The notes: generated by a model not told the origin, from the sequence alone. Positions 1-9,363 are shown, counted from the first letter of the stretch. The stretch is 64,000 nucleotides of DNA from Alloprevotella tannerae ATCC 51259 (GCF_000159995.1 NZ_GG700642.1:1134242-1198241), one strand, 5' to 3'. Translations and numbers: made by a program.

Positions 1-1095
1 CCTTCACTCGATATTCCCGAAAGCGTAAAAACAATTGGCGATAACGCTTTTGCCGGCTGCATTGGCCTACAAAGTCTCCGCCTTTCTGAAGGATTGGAAA
101 CAATAGATGCAGCAGCCTTCAGCGGTTGTGAGCAGTTGCCGACAGCAACAATACCCGCAAGCACGCTCATTATAGGAGCCGGTATCTTCAACGATTGCAA
201 GAAGCTTACGCACATCACAGTTAAAAGCGGAAATAGCAACTACGTGGACCAAGATGGCATCTTATACGATAAAGAAAAAAAGCACTTGATACAATATCCT
301 GTAGGCAGAGAAATCACTACATTTAATATTCCCGAAAATGTATCTCGGATTGGCGATTACGCCTTTGGAGGTTGCGAAAAACTAACAGAGATCATTCTTC
401 CCCAACAAGTCAAACACATCGGCACTTTTGCTTTCGCCAGATGTAGTAATGTATCGGTGTTCAACGTTCCCGCCGGCGTAGAAATGATAGGCGAGTCAGC
501 CTTTCACGATTGCCTGCAACTTTCGGCCATTAACGTAGCAAAAAGCAATCAGGCTTATATCTCTATAGATGGAGTCTTATATGATAAGAACCAAACTACG
601 CTCCTGCAATATCCAGGCGGCAAAAAGACGCCGACGTTTATAGTCCCGACGAGTTTACAACAGATTGCCGGTTACGCATTCTTTGGAAATATTTATCTGA
701 CTTCGGTCACGCTGCCGGCCAATTTAAACAAGATCGACACGTTTGCTTTTGGTTTTTGCAGAAATATAAGCTCATTTACGACCCAAGTTGCGGACCCGGC
801 TTCGATTACTCTGGGATTGATGGCCTTTTTCAGAGGCTCTGGCGCCGTCACTTGCACGCTGCGCGTGCCTGCCGGCAGCAAAGACAAATATGAAGCAGCC
901 GAACAATGGGCCGACTTTTCCCCCAACATCGAAGAGTTTGATCCCGTTGGCATCCATCAAATCGAGAACGACGCAGCATCAACGGCTGGCAAACAACGCA
1001 TTTATGATCTGAACGGCAACTTGCAGCAAGGTCCGCTCTCAAAGCTCCCCGACGGCCTATACATCATTAACGGCAAGAAGATTATCAAAAAATAA
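1..1095 (+). CDS. BspA-like leucine-rich-repeat surface protein, 5' truncated by window edge
   Basis: The reading frame is open from base 1 and ends at TAA 1093-1095, so only the last 364 residues are present. They consist of LRR_5 (BspA/TpLRR) units of about 23 residues with the recurring pattern I-P-x-x-V-x-x-I-G-x-x-A-F-x-x-C. Two inserts of the form DGxLYDK...LLQYP (near residues 80 and 185) interrupt the repeats, as is common in this family. The tail (RIYDLNG...GLYIINGKKIIKK) looks like the short C-terminal region of secreted Prevotella-type proteins, possibly a sorting signal (inference). Proteins of this family are surface adhesins that bind host matrix or other bacteria. Upstream part and signal peptide lie outside the window. 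Confidence 0.85.
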   Translation, partial: PSLDIPESVKTIGDNAFAGCIGLQSLRLSEGLETIDAAAFSGCEQLPTATIPASTLIIGAGIFNDCKKLTHITVKSGNSNYVDQDGILYDKEKKHLIQYPVGREITTFNIPENVSRIGDYAFGGCEKLTEIILPQQVKHIGTFAFARCSNVSVFNVPAGVEMIGESAFHDCLQLSAINVAKSNQAYISIDGVLYDKNQTTLLQYPGGKKTPTFIVPTSLQQIAGYAFFGNIYLTSVTLPANLNKIDTFAFGFCRNISSFTTQVADPASITLGLMAFFRGSGAVTCTLRVPAGSKDKYEAAEQWADFSPNIEEFDPVGIHQIENDAASTAGKQRIYDLNGNLQQGPLSKLPDGLYIINGKKIIKK

Positions 1096-1190
1096 AAGCG
1101 CCCAATAAGGCTGAGAAGGTTAGTTTGCCTTACAGCGTTGGCAGTTTGCACAAAAAAGAAAGAAATGTGAAGTGAAAAATAGATTTTTGC

Positions 1191-1221
1191 TTTGCATTTC
1201 TTTCTTCATACGCTACCTTTG
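1191..1221 (+). promoter_or_regulatory. Bacteroidetes promoter of the carboxyltransferase gene
   Basis: TTTG at 1191-1194, 19-nt spacer, TACCTTTG at 1214-1221. This is an exact match to the -33/-7 consensus and leaves a leader of about 30 nt before the ATG at 1261. Confidence 0.8.
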
Positions 1222-1260
1222 CAGGTCTCAAAGCAAAATACGAATTAAATCAAGACAAAT

Positions 1261-3042
1261 ATGGCAAACCGTAAAATCCAATTCAGTCTCGTCTATCGCG
1301 ACATGTATCAGTCCTACGGGAAATTTCAGCCACGCAAAGATCAGCTCGAGCGCATCGCACCCGTGATCATCAAGATGGGATGCTTTGCACGCGTAGAAAC
1401 CAATGGCGGCGCATTCGAACAGGTTAACCTCCTATATGGTGAGAATCCTAACGATGCAGTTCGTGCTTTTACGAAACCTTTCAACGAGGTAGGCATCAAG
1501 ACGCATATGCTTGACCGCGGTCTGAACGCGCTGCGAATGTTCCCGTGTGCAGACGATTTACGGCAACTTCAATATAAGGTTAAGCACGCTCAAGGTGTAG
1601 ATATCACGCGTATATTCTGCGGCCTCAACGACGTGCGCAACATTATCCCATCTATTAAATGGGCCTTAGAAGCCGGCATGACGCCGCAAGCAACGCTGTG
1701 TATCACCAACTCACCAATTCATACGGCGGAATACTATAGCGCCATTGCAGACGAACTCATCGCAGCGGGCGCGCCGGAAATCTGTTTGAAAGATATGGCC
1801 GGCATAGGACAGCCCGCCTTGCTCGGAAAACTCTGCGGGATGATCAAGAAAAATCATCCGGAAATCATTGTAGAGTATCACGGACACAACGGCCCCGGAC
1901 TCGTAATGGCCAGCATTCTCGAAGTTTGCAAAAACGGAGCAGACATCATTGACGTAGCGATGGAGCCGCTCTCTTGGGGTAAAGGCCACGCGGACATTAT
2001 TTCCGTTCAGAGTATGTTGAAACACTACGGCTTCGATGTTCCGGAAATCAATATGAATGCCTATATGGAGGCGCGCGCCTTGACGCAGGAGTTCATCGAC
2101 GATTTCTTGGGCTACTTCATCAATCCGCAGAACCACTTTATGACGTCTCTCTTGCTCGGGTGCGGACTTCCGGGCGGCATGATGGGGTCAATGATGGCCG
2201 ATCTCAAAGGTGCAATGAGCGCCATCAATGCCAATAGGGAGAAGAAAGGAGAAGCAGCGCTCACTGACGACGAAATGTTGATCAAGCTCTTCGACGAAGT
2301 CAGCTATGTTTGGCCGCGCGTCGGCTATCCTCCTTTGGTGACGCCTTTCAGTCAATATGTGAAGAACATCGCTTTGATGAATCTGCTCACAGAGTCGATG
2401 GACAAGCCGCGTTTCTCTATGATGGACGAGAATATGTGGGGTATGATCCTCGGCAAGAGCGGCAAACTGCCCGGCCCGGTAGCGCCGGAGATTGTCAAAC
2501 TCGCAGAAGAACAAGGCAAGGAGTTCTATACGGGCAACCCGCACGAACTCTACCCCAACTGCCTCGCAGATTTCCGCAAGGAAATGGAAGAAAACGGTTG
2601 GGAACTCGGGCCGGACGACGAAGAACTCTATGAATTTGCGATGCACGAGCGTCAATACCGCGACTACAAGAGTGGCGAGGCGAAGAAGCGCTTCTTGGCC
2701 GACCTGCAAGCCGCTAAAGATAAAGCGATGGCCAAGGGTATGACGCCCGAAGAAGCTGCTGCTGCCAAGCACGCCAAAGCTGACGCCGTTGTAGCACCCG
2801 AAAGCGGCATCGTCCTTTGGGAAATCAACGGCGATGGTGAGGCAGTGAAGAGTATAGAACCCTTCTTGGGCAAAGAATATCAAGAGGGCGACTTCTTCTG
2901 CTACATTGAGAACAACCACGGGCGCATCTTGGAAATTCCGGCTGCCTTGGGCGGAAAACTCGTAGAGATTGCCGCGAAACAAGGAGGCCACGTGGCCAAA
3001 GGCGATGTCTTAGCTTACCTCGAAAGACCGGGTATCGCTTAA
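1261..3042 (+). CDS. Biotin-dependent carboxyltransferase-type protein (oxaloacetate decarboxylase alpha / pyruvate carboxylase B family), no biotinylation motif
   Basis: 593 residues. The N-terminal TIM-barrel carboxyltransferase domain is recognisable: R13-D14 in YRDMYQS, the candidate carbamylated Lys177 in CLKDMAG, and the metal-binding pair His207/His209 in YHGHNG. A PYC_OADA-like conserved domain follows (about 310-480), then a linker rich in Ala/Lys/Glu and a C-terminal beta-rich domain shaped like a biotinyl/lipoyl domain. That domain lacks the MKM biotin-attachment site, so it would need a biotin carrier encoded elsewhere. Expected chemistry is CO2 transfer between biotin and oxaloacetate/pyruvate or a related acid; the substrate cannot be read from sequence. 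The gene has its own promoter and appears monocistronic. Confidence 0.8.
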   Translation: MANRKIQFSLVYRDMYQSYGKFQPRKDQLERIAPVIIKMGCFARVETNGGAFEQVNLLYGENPNDAVRAFTKPFNEVGIKTHMLDRGLNALRMFPCADDLRQLQYKVKHAQGVDITRIFCGLNDVRNIIPSIKWALEAGMTPQATLCITNSPIHTAEYYSAIADELIAAGAPEICLKDMAGIGQPALLGKLCGMIKKNHPEIIVEYHGHNGPGLVMASILEVCKNGADIIDVAMEPLSWGKGHADIISVQSMLKHYGFDVPEINMNAYMEARALTQEFIDDFLGYFINPQNHFMTSLLLGCGLPGGMMGSMMADLKGAMSAINANREKKGEAALTDDEMLIKLFDEVSYVWPRVGYPPLVTPFSQYVKNIALMNLLTESMDKPRFSMMDENMWGMILGKSGKLPGPVAPEIVKLAEEQGKEFYTGNPHELYPNCLADFRKEMEENGWELGPDDEELYEFAMHERQYRDYKSGEAKKRFLADLQAAKDKAMAKGMTPEEAAAAKHAKADAVVAPESGIVLWEINGDGEAVKSIEPFLGKEYQEGDFFCYIENNHGRILEIPAALGGKLVEIAAKQGGHVAKGDVLAYLERPGIA

Positions 3043-3070
3043 GTTCAACGCAAATACATAATATAAACAA

Positions 3071-3111
3071 CGCCGCGCAACCGATCAAAGGCCTGCGCGG
3101 CGCTGCTTTTT
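3071..3111 (+). terminator. Rho-independent terminator
   Basis: CGCCGCGCA at 3071-3079 pairs with TGCGCGGCG at 3094-3102, followed a few bases later by five T. It lies 28 nt after the carboxyltransferase stop. A second GC-rich hairpin (3117-3155) preceded by A residues may terminate the opposing minus-strand gene. Confidence 0.6.
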
Positions 3112-3182
3112 ACAAAAGGCGGCGCCAAGGAAGTCTGCTTCCCGACGCCGCCTGCTTTATGGGGCAAGATCAGTTGCCGCGC

Positions 3183-4247
3183 TTAGCACTTCACGAGCGT
3201 AGCACCATAGCCGTACTCTTGAAACGAAGCATCCTGGAACGTACAAGTTTTATAGTCGCGCTTTAAGGCCGCCACGATCGCATTGCGCAAGACGCCGTTG
3301 CCCTTGCCGTGGATAAAGACCAGCTTGCGGCCGCGCTCCTGCTTATGTTCTTCCATCGCCTTACGAAAGATATCCAGTTGATAATCTAAGATATCCTTTG
3401 GCTGCATGCCCGCCGTCGTTTCCAACACTTCGGCCGCGTGCAGATCAATTTCAATCACCGCGTTGCGAGCTGCCTTTTCCTTGCGCGCCGGTGCTTTCTG
3501 CGGGCGCTGCGGACGGTCCAAAATAGCCTCTTTCAGCTGTTCTGCATCTACGAAGACCGTACGCACGGGTTTATCATCGCGCACTACGTCAAAGAGTAGT
3601 GCCGGTTCGTCGAAGAAGTCGTTATCTTTAAACGTATGCTGCTTATAAAATTTTGCACCCTCCAATCTGAGTGTCACGCTAAGCGGACTTTTCAGCAAAA
3701 AAGTTCGCTCCGTTTTATAAGCCAGCGCCTGTATCGTCGGCTGTTCCCATTGTTCCAATTCGCTGCGGTCAAAAGTTTCGATGAAGCACTTCGTATTCGG
3801 TTCGATCAGTCCTTCGTGGCGCACGCTAAACGCCTTACCCTCCTGCTTGAGCAGCAGGTAACGCACATAATAGTTGCTATCATTCACCCAATAAGCCTCA
3901 AATTCCGACGTCTCACTGCCCACCTCCGCAGGCAGAAATGCCAAATAGAGGTTCAGCAACTCAGCTCCGCGGCGCTCTTGGGGCTTTGCTTTGAACGTGA
4001 CGGGCCGATCGGCCGGTTCCACCTCCGTCGGCGGCGCCGCCACAACCTGCGTTGGCTCGACCGACTTCCGCGTATTTACTTTCGCAATGTTATAATCGTT
4101 CGTCTCTACTGCTATTACCTCATGGATGGGAAAGGGAATATCGAAGCCACTCTCATCCCGCACGATGACCGTCTTGTTTCCTTCAAATCCCACGACGATA
4201 CCGCCTCCCACCTCATTGAGGAAGCGTACTTTATCTCCTATTTTCAT
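3183..4247 (-). CDS. DUF2027 and Smr-domain protein
   Basis: 354 residues. The N-terminus (MKIGDKVRFLNEVGGGIVVG) is typical of the Bacteroidetes DUF2027 family. After a variable linker (about 55-85) and a central beta-rich domain (about 90-240) comes a C-terminal Smr domain (about 265-354), with EIDLHAAEV and the FIHGKGNGVLRNAI motif. Smr domains, as in MutS2, bind or nick branched DNA or cleave RNA in stalled-ribosome rescue; here there is no MutS ATPase. Cytoplasmic. It is the only gene of its transcription unit; the ATG at 4247 is the natural start because the conserved N-terminus begins there. Specific substrate unknown. Confidence 0.8.
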   Translation of the reverse strand: MKIGDKVRFLNEVGGGIVVGFEGNKTVIVRDESGFDIPFPIHEVIAVETNDYNIAKVNTRKSVEPTQVVAAPPTEVEPADRPVTFKAKPQERRGAELLNLYLAFLPAEVGSETSEFEAYWVNDSNYYVRYLLLKQEGKAFSVRHEGLIEPNTKCFIETFDRSELEQWEQPTIQALAYKTERTFLLKSPLSVTLRLEGAKFYKQHTFKDNDFFDEPALLFDVVRDDKPVRTVFVDAEQLKEAILDRPQRPQKAPARKEKAARNAVIEIDLHAAEVLETTAGMQPKDILDYQLDIFRKAMEEHKQERGRKLVFIHGKGNGVLRNAIVAALKRDYKTCTFQDASFQEYGYGATLVKC

Positions 4248-4353
4248 ACCTTGTCTGCTTAAATTCTTGGGCGAATGTACAAAAAACGGCTGATTATGAC
4301 AAGAGGCAAGCTCAGCTTGCCTCCCTATTTGTTGATTAACTACGCGATACCAT

Positions 4354-5205
4354 TCAATGCGTCTCTTTCAAATCATACCTTTCTATGTAGGTAAATTTTT
4401 TCTTTGCCTCCTCATTGTTGCTGCGATCTGCTTTGCGTACCAATTCATCAGGAAATTGCTGCTGACCTCCAAATTGGCGATTTAAAAAAGCTAAAGGATT
4501 TTCTCGACGTTCCTGCTCCATTTTGAAAGCCTCCTCGGGCGTACAACTTACATAGTTGTTTTTAGCTAATTCAATAGGAGGAAATTCAATCGAAGCAACA
4601 CCCGTGCAGTCAAAATCAAAATATCCTTGCTCATCCGTCGCGCGCAGAATCAAGCCGGGCAAGCCGCACAACTTCCAAGGTCCGTCAGATACAGGGATGT
4701 CCAAAGTAAACCACGCCCGCCACCGACGTCCGCGCAAGGAGGTCGTAGCCGCTTGACAATGATAACCGGCAATGACCGAATCTTTTCCTTCTATTTTCCA
4801 CTGCAATGCGGGAATGGGCTCACTATATTTGAACCAATCCACGTGATAAGTGGTAAACGTCAACTTCCCTTCTGCGGGGATATGCTTATATACAAAGTTG
4901 GGTTGCCCACCATCGTAAGGCGCAATGGCCTTACTCACCATATCATCAGAAACGCTCCCTCTACGATTGATGCTGTCTTGAATCTCCTGACTTTTTACAA
5001 AATAATGACTGTAAAAGCAAGAGACGCCATCATCTTGTACGTCTAAATAACTTACATCGTGCCGAGGAGCTAAATCGGAGCTATAAGTATAGACAACTTT
5101 GTAGGTAATACGCATGGCCTTTTGCTTTTGCCCCATTGCAGACAGGGCAAAAAGCAGCAGACAACAAACGATTTTAATTCGGCAAGTGAGGGTTAGAGTT
5201 TGCAT
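4354..5205 (-). CDS. GLPGLI family secreted protein (copy 1)
   Basis: 283 residues with a hydrophobic N-terminal signal segment ending near ...FALSAMGQ. The family-defining motif is at GPWKLCGLPGLILRATD, preceded by the conserved AWFTLDIPVSDGPW context. GLPGLI proteins (TIGR01200) are exported proteins restricted to Bacteroidetes, of unknown biochemical role and often beside outer-membrane receptors. That is the case here: the large beta-barrel gene starts upstream on the same strand, and two more GLPGLI genes lie on the other side of it. It is clearly homologous to the genes at 8551 and 9551 (same YLDIQD, VDW/KWK, DSVIAGYHCQ blocks) but more diverged. Confidence 0.88.
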   Translation of the reverse strand: MQTLTLTCRIKIVCCLLLFALSAMGQKQKAMRITYKVVYTYSSDLAPRHDVSYLDVQDDGVSCFYSHYFVKSQEIQDSINRRGSVSDDMVSKAIAPYDGGQPNFVYKHIPAEGKLTFTTYHVDWFKYSEPIPALQWKIEGKDSVIAGYHCQAATTSLRGRRWRAWFTLDIPVSDGPWKLCGLPGLILRATDEQGYFDFDCTGVASIEFPPIELAKNNYVSCTPEEAFKMEQERRENPLAFLNRQFGGQQQFPDELVRKADRSNNEEAKKKFTYIERYDLKETH

Positions 5206-5288
5206 AAGTTAATGTCGTTTACCGCTTTCTTGCAAGCAAGAAGCTGCGAAACAAGAGATGCGAATAGTCAGGAGCTTGTATGCTCGCT

Positions 5289-5319
5289 CAAAATTAGAAA
5301 AATATCATGAAAGCACAAA
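5289..5319 (-). promoter_or_regulatory. Promoter of GLPGLI copy 1
   Basis: On the minus strand: TTTG (5319-5316), 19 nt, TAATTTTG (5296-5289). This gives a leader of roughly 75 nt before the ATG at 5205. Confidence 0.75.
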
Positions 5320-5421
5320 CGTTTATCGACAAAAGATCTATTTACCTAAGGCGAAAGTCAGGCAATGAGAGCATGCAGAGGAGGAAAACGAAGCTTCAAA
5401 AGTTGGTTTGCCGAGTTTGTT

Positions 5422-5505
5422 CTCACGATAAAAAAGGCTTGCGCTCACGACAAAAAAGGCTTCACCTCACGAGAAAAAAGGTTTCACCTCACGAGCGCAA
5501 ACTCC
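5422..5505 (+). repeat. 22-bp intergenic tandem array, family R22, locus 1
   Basis: Three full 22-bp units (5422-5443, 5444-5465, 5466-5487) and one partial unit, each beginning CTCACGA followed by an A-run and GG[CT]TT. The same unit recurs at 16675, 31005, 44204 and 63577. The array is followed by a flank (about 5506-5600) that is also shared with the 16675 copy. No convincing gene is seen between 5320 and 5778; short open frames here read through the repeat and are not credible. Confidence 0.85.
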
Positions 5506-5600
5506 CCACTTGGATTTTCACCCGTCCATTGGTTGTGCTCGTGCGCACGTTTTCGTGATTTTTGCCTTTTAATCCAAGCCTTAAGTGCTTTGAAAGACGA
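5506..5600 (+). repeat. Flanking module of the R22 element, homologous to 16590-16674 (minus)
   Basis: Directly after the array comes ACTTGGATTTT (CTTGGATT 5509-5516), a 54-nt interval, and TTTTAATCCAAG (AATCCAAG 5571-5578). The two octamers are inverted repeats of each other. The same order, with blocks such as TCCATT, TGATTTT and TTTTAATCCAAG conserved between them, is present on the minus strand beside the copy at 16675-16735. This makes a composite element of about 160-190 bp. Confidence 0.6.
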
Positions 5601-5778
5601 ACCCTTAGGGGGTGTTTGTGATGAAAAAAACGCAAAGTTCTATCTCGAGCGAGCAAAGGACTACGCCGATAAAGCTATTTGTGGTAGAGGGTAGAAAATA
5701 TTCCACTTTAGGTGGACAAAAGGCTTGAATCTTTGCCGGCTTATACGGACAAAAGGAAACAAAAATCAGCCGTACGCA

Positions 5779-8373
5779 TCAGAAACTAAAGGCTGCACGA
5801 ACGAGGAACTCGCGCGGGCGGAGCGTCGTGAGCGTATAGGAGCGCTGGGTCGAAGTAATGTAGCGGCGTTCAAAGGTGGAATGGCCGAAAATATTGTGCA
5901 GGTAAAAGCCTACTTCGAATTGCTTCTTGACATACCGGAGATCCACGTCGGCAAAAAAGTGGGCCGAGGAGGCATCATCGTTGTCGTGAAACAATTCATT
6001 GTTCCAATTCAACTGCCACGCACCGAAAACGACGCCGGCTCGCAGGGCATGACGATAATATAAGTAGGTGGGCGAAGCCGCACGGAGCGCATCGCGGCGT
6101 TGCTGCTTGCTGTAAGAAAATTCCGTCTTGCCAAACAATGAAAGCCAAGCCACGGGGCGTATAGAGACGGAGGCTCTGGCGCCGCCATTGAGCATACGGA
6201 GGGGAATGATGGAGGTTTGGAGCAGCATGTTACTATTGTTCCAACTCTGTTGGCCGGATAGGGAAAGCAGCAAGTGTTTCCAATCAAAACTTTTGCTGAC
6301 TTCGCCCTCCAAACTATAATTGGAACTGTGCGTATGCAGATCGGTCGGCACGGTTTGATAGTAAAAGTAAGTGGGATGTAAGGCATTGCGATAGAGCAAC
6401 ACGTGACCCGTGCGACTCGTATGCATATTAAGATTGGCAAAATAACCCTTGAGCACATTTTTATAAGCTATCGTGGCCGAAAGATTGGCCGAACGCACAA
6501 AATCGGGCTTCCCGTTGCCGCAGCGCAGGCTCGTGTAGCTCGTAAAAATCGGGGCTTCGAGGGCACTCGTGCCTTCGAGCAAGCCCTTATACAGTCCGGC
6601 ATAGCAGCGAAAGCTCCAGCGGGCCGTCGGTTTATAGGCCAATAAAAAAGTGGGATTGACGGTCAGGTCGACTTTCCGCTCGTCGTCGAGTCGGCGCAGG
6701 TAGAGGTTGACGTCAGCATCGAGCGCAACTTCAAAACGCTCGGTCTTGTAGGCGAAACGCGGGATAAGGTAGGCCTTATTGTCAGCTGCGATGTAGCGCT
6801 GATGGGCCATAAAGTTGTGCAGACGCAGCTGTTGACGCACGCCATTCAGCCCTGCATCGTACGTAATATTGAAGCCGAAGAGCCGATGGCGGAAGTCGGT
6901 GGACAAGCCCCAATAGAGCGCGTGTTGATTGAGGACCTGCCAAGAATTATCGGCGAGCAAGAGAGAAGAAGGCAGATAGTTGTAAGAAAAATAGGCCTTC
7001 ATGCCGAATGATTTGCCGCCGCTGAATCTGCGAACAAAGTCGATGTAATCGCTAAAATAGCTACGGTGCGGACTGACAGCCTGCACGACGCTGCGCCCGT
7101 TGAGCTGCGCTTGGCCAAAGCTATGGTTGAAGTCGATGTAGCCCGCCGCTGTGTTGCGCAAATAGAGTTTGTCGGAATTGATAATATAAAGTAGTTCGCC
7201 GCTATACGCTGCTCGGTAACTGTTGGCGCTGCTTACTTCGTCGATAACGGAATCGCCGACAACGTCGGTATAGATTGTGCGATATTGTTGCCGGACCGCG
7301 CTTTTATCCCAAAGGCCGGTCAACTGCGTGCGCAGTTCGGCATCTTTACTAAGTTTGAACAACCAACTGTTGCCAAAGATATGCGTGCGGTTAAAAGCGG
7401 TGCGCTCATTGCTTAAAACGTCGCTGCCGGCCGAAAGATTAGAGACAAATCCGCTCGCCGTAGGCGCGGCGGCATCGAAAATCGACTTTTGGGAGATCTC
7501 TTGGCGGATGTCCTTGCCCGTATTGTTGAATTTATACATCGAAAGGCTTTGCTTGCGCCGCGAGAAGAGCATCGCTATGGCCCGCACATCGCCCAAAAGG
7601 TCTTTATCGCCTTGTAGTTGGCAGCCGATAGCGCCGTCTAAAGCGCCTTGCCATACGTCTTTGGCATCGGGCTTCAAGATGATGTTGAGCGCAGCATTCT
7701 CACTGAAAGAGACATCTTTGAGCGCCTTGATGGGCTGATGATTCTCCATCACTTGCACCTTACTCACCTTGTCGGCCGATAGGTTCTCGCTGACCATAGC
7801 GTATTTGCCGCCCATCATATCCATACCTTCGACGTAAAACTTATTGATCGGCTTGCCTTGATAGGAGATGCCGCCATCCTCGCTCACTTTCAAGCCGGGC
7901 ATTTTCTTGAGTACGTCGGCGATAGAGCGATCTTGGGCGTTTTTGAATCGACTGACGAGATAATCGATCGTATCGCCGCGCTGCCGAATGGCCTGCGCCC
8001 TGACTTGTACTTCCCGCAAAGCTTGCTCGCGTGCACCTAAAACTACGGTTTGTCCGTTTTTGAACGCCTGTAAATCTAATGTATCGGCGGCATAACCCAT
8101 TCTGCTGAAGCGAAGCAGCGCTCCACGCTTCCCCTCAGGCACTTCCAGCGAAAAGCGCCCATCCGCCGTGCTCATCGCAAAGGAGAGAATCAGTCGGGAG
8201 GAGTCTAAAAGTGAGACGGAAACGCCTTTCAGTCGATGATTACTGCCATCTGTCACTATGCCGTGCAACGTCTGTGCGGAAAGTGTCGAAGCAAGGGTTG
8301 TCAGCAAAAGCACAAAAAGGAGACGAAAGGCTGACTTCCGTTGCCAATTGAAGGGCGTGTTTGGTTGATTCAT
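5779..8373 (-). CDS. Outer-membrane beta-barrel receptor (TonB-dependent-receptor-like) with carboxypeptidase-type N-terminal domain
   Basis: About 864 residues. A signal peptide ending ...STLSAQ is followed by a carboxypeptidase-regulatory-like/DUF4480 domain (LHGIVTDGSNHRLKGVSVSL), then a plug-like domain (IADVLKKMPGLKVSEDGGIS, YQGKPINKFYVEGMDMMGGK). A long C-terminal barrel ends in aromatic/charged strands and a terminal Phe (LVRAAFSF). Genes of this architecture take up or export substrates across the outer membrane; none is identifiable here. It sits among three GLPGLI genes, suggesting joint function. I prefer the ATG at 8373; an in-frame ATG at 8385 would leave almost no leader after the promoter at 8398-8428. 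Confidence 0.85.
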   Translation of the reverse strand: MNQPNTPFNWQRKSAFRLLFVLLLTTLASTLSAQTLHGIVTDGSNHRLKGVSVSLLDSSRLILSFAMSTADGRFSLEVPEGKRGALLRFSRMGYAADTLDLQAFKNGQTVVLGAREQALREVQVRAQAIRQRGDTIDYLVSRFKNAQDRSIADVLKKMPGLKVSEDGGISYQGKPINKFYVEGMDMMGGKYAMVSENLSADKVSKVQVMENHQPIKALKDVSFSENAALNIILKPDAKDVWQGALDGAIGCQLQGDKDLLGDVRAIAMLFSRRKQSLSMYKFNNTGKDIRQEISQKSIFDAAAPTASGFVSNLSAGSDVLSNERTAFNRTHIFGNSWLFKLSKDAELRTQLTGLWDKSAVRQQYRTIYTDVVGDSVIDEVSSANSYRAAYSGELLYIINSDKLYLRNTAAGYIDFNHSFGQAQLNGRSVVQAVSPHRSYFSDYIDFVRRFSGGKSFGMKAYFSYNYLPSSLLLADNSWQVLNQHALYWGLSTDFRHRLFGFNITYDAGLNGVRQQLRLHNFMAHQRYIAADNKAYLIPRFAYKTERFEVALDADVNLYLRRLDDERKVDLTVNPTFLLAYKPTARWSFRCYAGLYKGLLEGTSALEAPIFTSYTSLRCGNGKPDFVRSANLSATIAYKNVLKGYFANLNMHTSRTGHVLLYRNALHPTYFYYQTVPTDLHTHSSNYSLEGEVSKSFDWKHLLLSLSGQQSWNNSNMLLQTSIIPLRMLNGGARASVSIRPVAWLSLFGKTEFSYSKQQRRDALRAASPTYLYYRHALRAGVVFGAWQLNWNNELFHDNDDASSAHFFADVDLRYVKKQFEVGFYLHNIFGHSTFERRYITSTQRSYTLTTLRPREFLVRAAFSF

Positions 8374-8397
8374 AGCTGTACGCAATTTTAGGCATCA

Positions 8398-8428
8398 CAA
8401 ACTTAAGCAGAGAATCAGTACTGACAAA
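8398..8428 (-). promoter_or_regulatory. Promoter of the outer-membrane receptor gene
   Basis: Minus strand: TTTG (8428-8425), 19 nt, TAAGTTTG (8405-8398). Expected transcription start about 8391, only some 18 nt before the ATG at 8373. Confidence 0.8.
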
Positions 8429-8476
8429 GCGTTTTTTCAGAAAAAAGAGGGAATTAGTCGTTTTGCCTTACTTTAT

Positions 8477-8507
8477 TTTGCAACCCGGAATTGTTTTCTT
8501 AAGTTTG
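8477..8507 (+). promoter_or_regulatory. Promoter of GLPGLI copy 2
   Basis: TTTG 8477-8480, 19 nt, TAAGTTTG 8500-8507. It is divergent from the receptor promoter 50 bp away and uses the identical -7 sequence, so the two transcription units may be co-regulated. Confidence 0.8.
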
Positions 8508-8550
8508 CAAATAAGGAAATGTCAATCAAAAAATTCCACAATTCATCGCT

Positions 8551-9363
8551 ATGGAAGCCAAACGCCTCCTTTATTTCATCCTCACCGCATTGTTCGCACA
8601 GAATCTTTGGGCGCAGGAATCTACAGTCAAGACTTTGCGCATCGTTTATAATAGCATCTATTCCATTCCCATACAAAACAAACAAAATAAAGACGCTATG
8701 TATTTGGAAATACAAGATGATCACTCCATCTTTTACAGCCATTTCCATCACCGCACTATGGCTATAATAGATAGTCTCAATCAGCATCGCGCCTATACTT
8801 TAGAACAGGATAGGAAACTAACCTCTCCTTATCGAGAAGGACAATGGTATTACATATATAAAGGCTTTCCAACTGAAGAAAAACTGACATTTATCGACAC
8901 GAATTTGGCTAATTTCAGGTACGAAGAAGAGCAGAATGATATGAAATGGAAGATGTTGGGGAAAGATTCCATCATCGCCGGCTATCCCTGCCAACTCGCG
9001 ACAACAAACTTTCACGGAAAGACTTGGAAAGCTTGGTTTACTTTAGACATTCCCATACCCAACGGGCCGTGGAAACTTGGCGGTTTGCCCGGACTCATAC
9101 TCAAAGCAACGGATAGTAAGGGATTCTATTCTTTTGAATGCGCCGGCATCCAAAACATAACGGCTCAACCGATCGCTATACCCAAGAAAGATTATGAAAC
9201 AATAAAGCCCAAAGACTACTTTTACTTACAAAGGCTTCTGAATGAAGATCCCAAGGCGTTTATGCGCAGAATTGGACTTATTCCCATCAGTGCGGAGACG
9301 CAAGAAAAGCCAATCAAAATAGGCAAGCCTTTTAACAAAGAGGCATATATTGAAACTTATTGA
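8551..9363 (+). CDS. GLPGLI family secreted protein (copy 2)
   Basis: 270 residues with a signal peptide (MEAKRLLYFILTALFAQNLW, then AQ). It has the conserved blocks YLEIQDD, MKWKMLGKDSIIAGYPCQL, KAWFTLDIPIPNGPWKLGG and the GLPGLILKATD motif. The first 103 nt are almost identical to those of the next gene (two mismatches), while the middle of the protein is strongly diverged. Transcribed from its own promoter at 8477-8507. Biochemical role of the family is unknown; export to the periplasm or beyond is expected. Confidence 0.88.
   Translation: MEAKRLLYFILTALFAQNLWAQESTVKTLRIVYNSIYSIPIQNKQNKDAMYLEIQDDHSIFYSHFHHRTMAIIDSLNQHRAYTLEQDRKLTSPYREGQWYYIYKGFPTEEKLTFIDTNLANFRYEEEQNDMKWKMLGKDSIIAGYPCQLATTNFHGKTWKAWFTLDIPIPNGPWKLGGLPGLILKATDSKGFYSFECAGIQNITAQPIAIPKKDYETIKPKDYFYLQRLLNEDPKAFMRRIGLIPISAETQEKPIKIGKPFNKEAYIETY

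Noticed and set aside
5307-5694. Two overlapping short open frames after GLPGLI copy 1
   Set aside because: They run through the R22 array and its flank, are basic and low-complexity, and have no recognisable domain.
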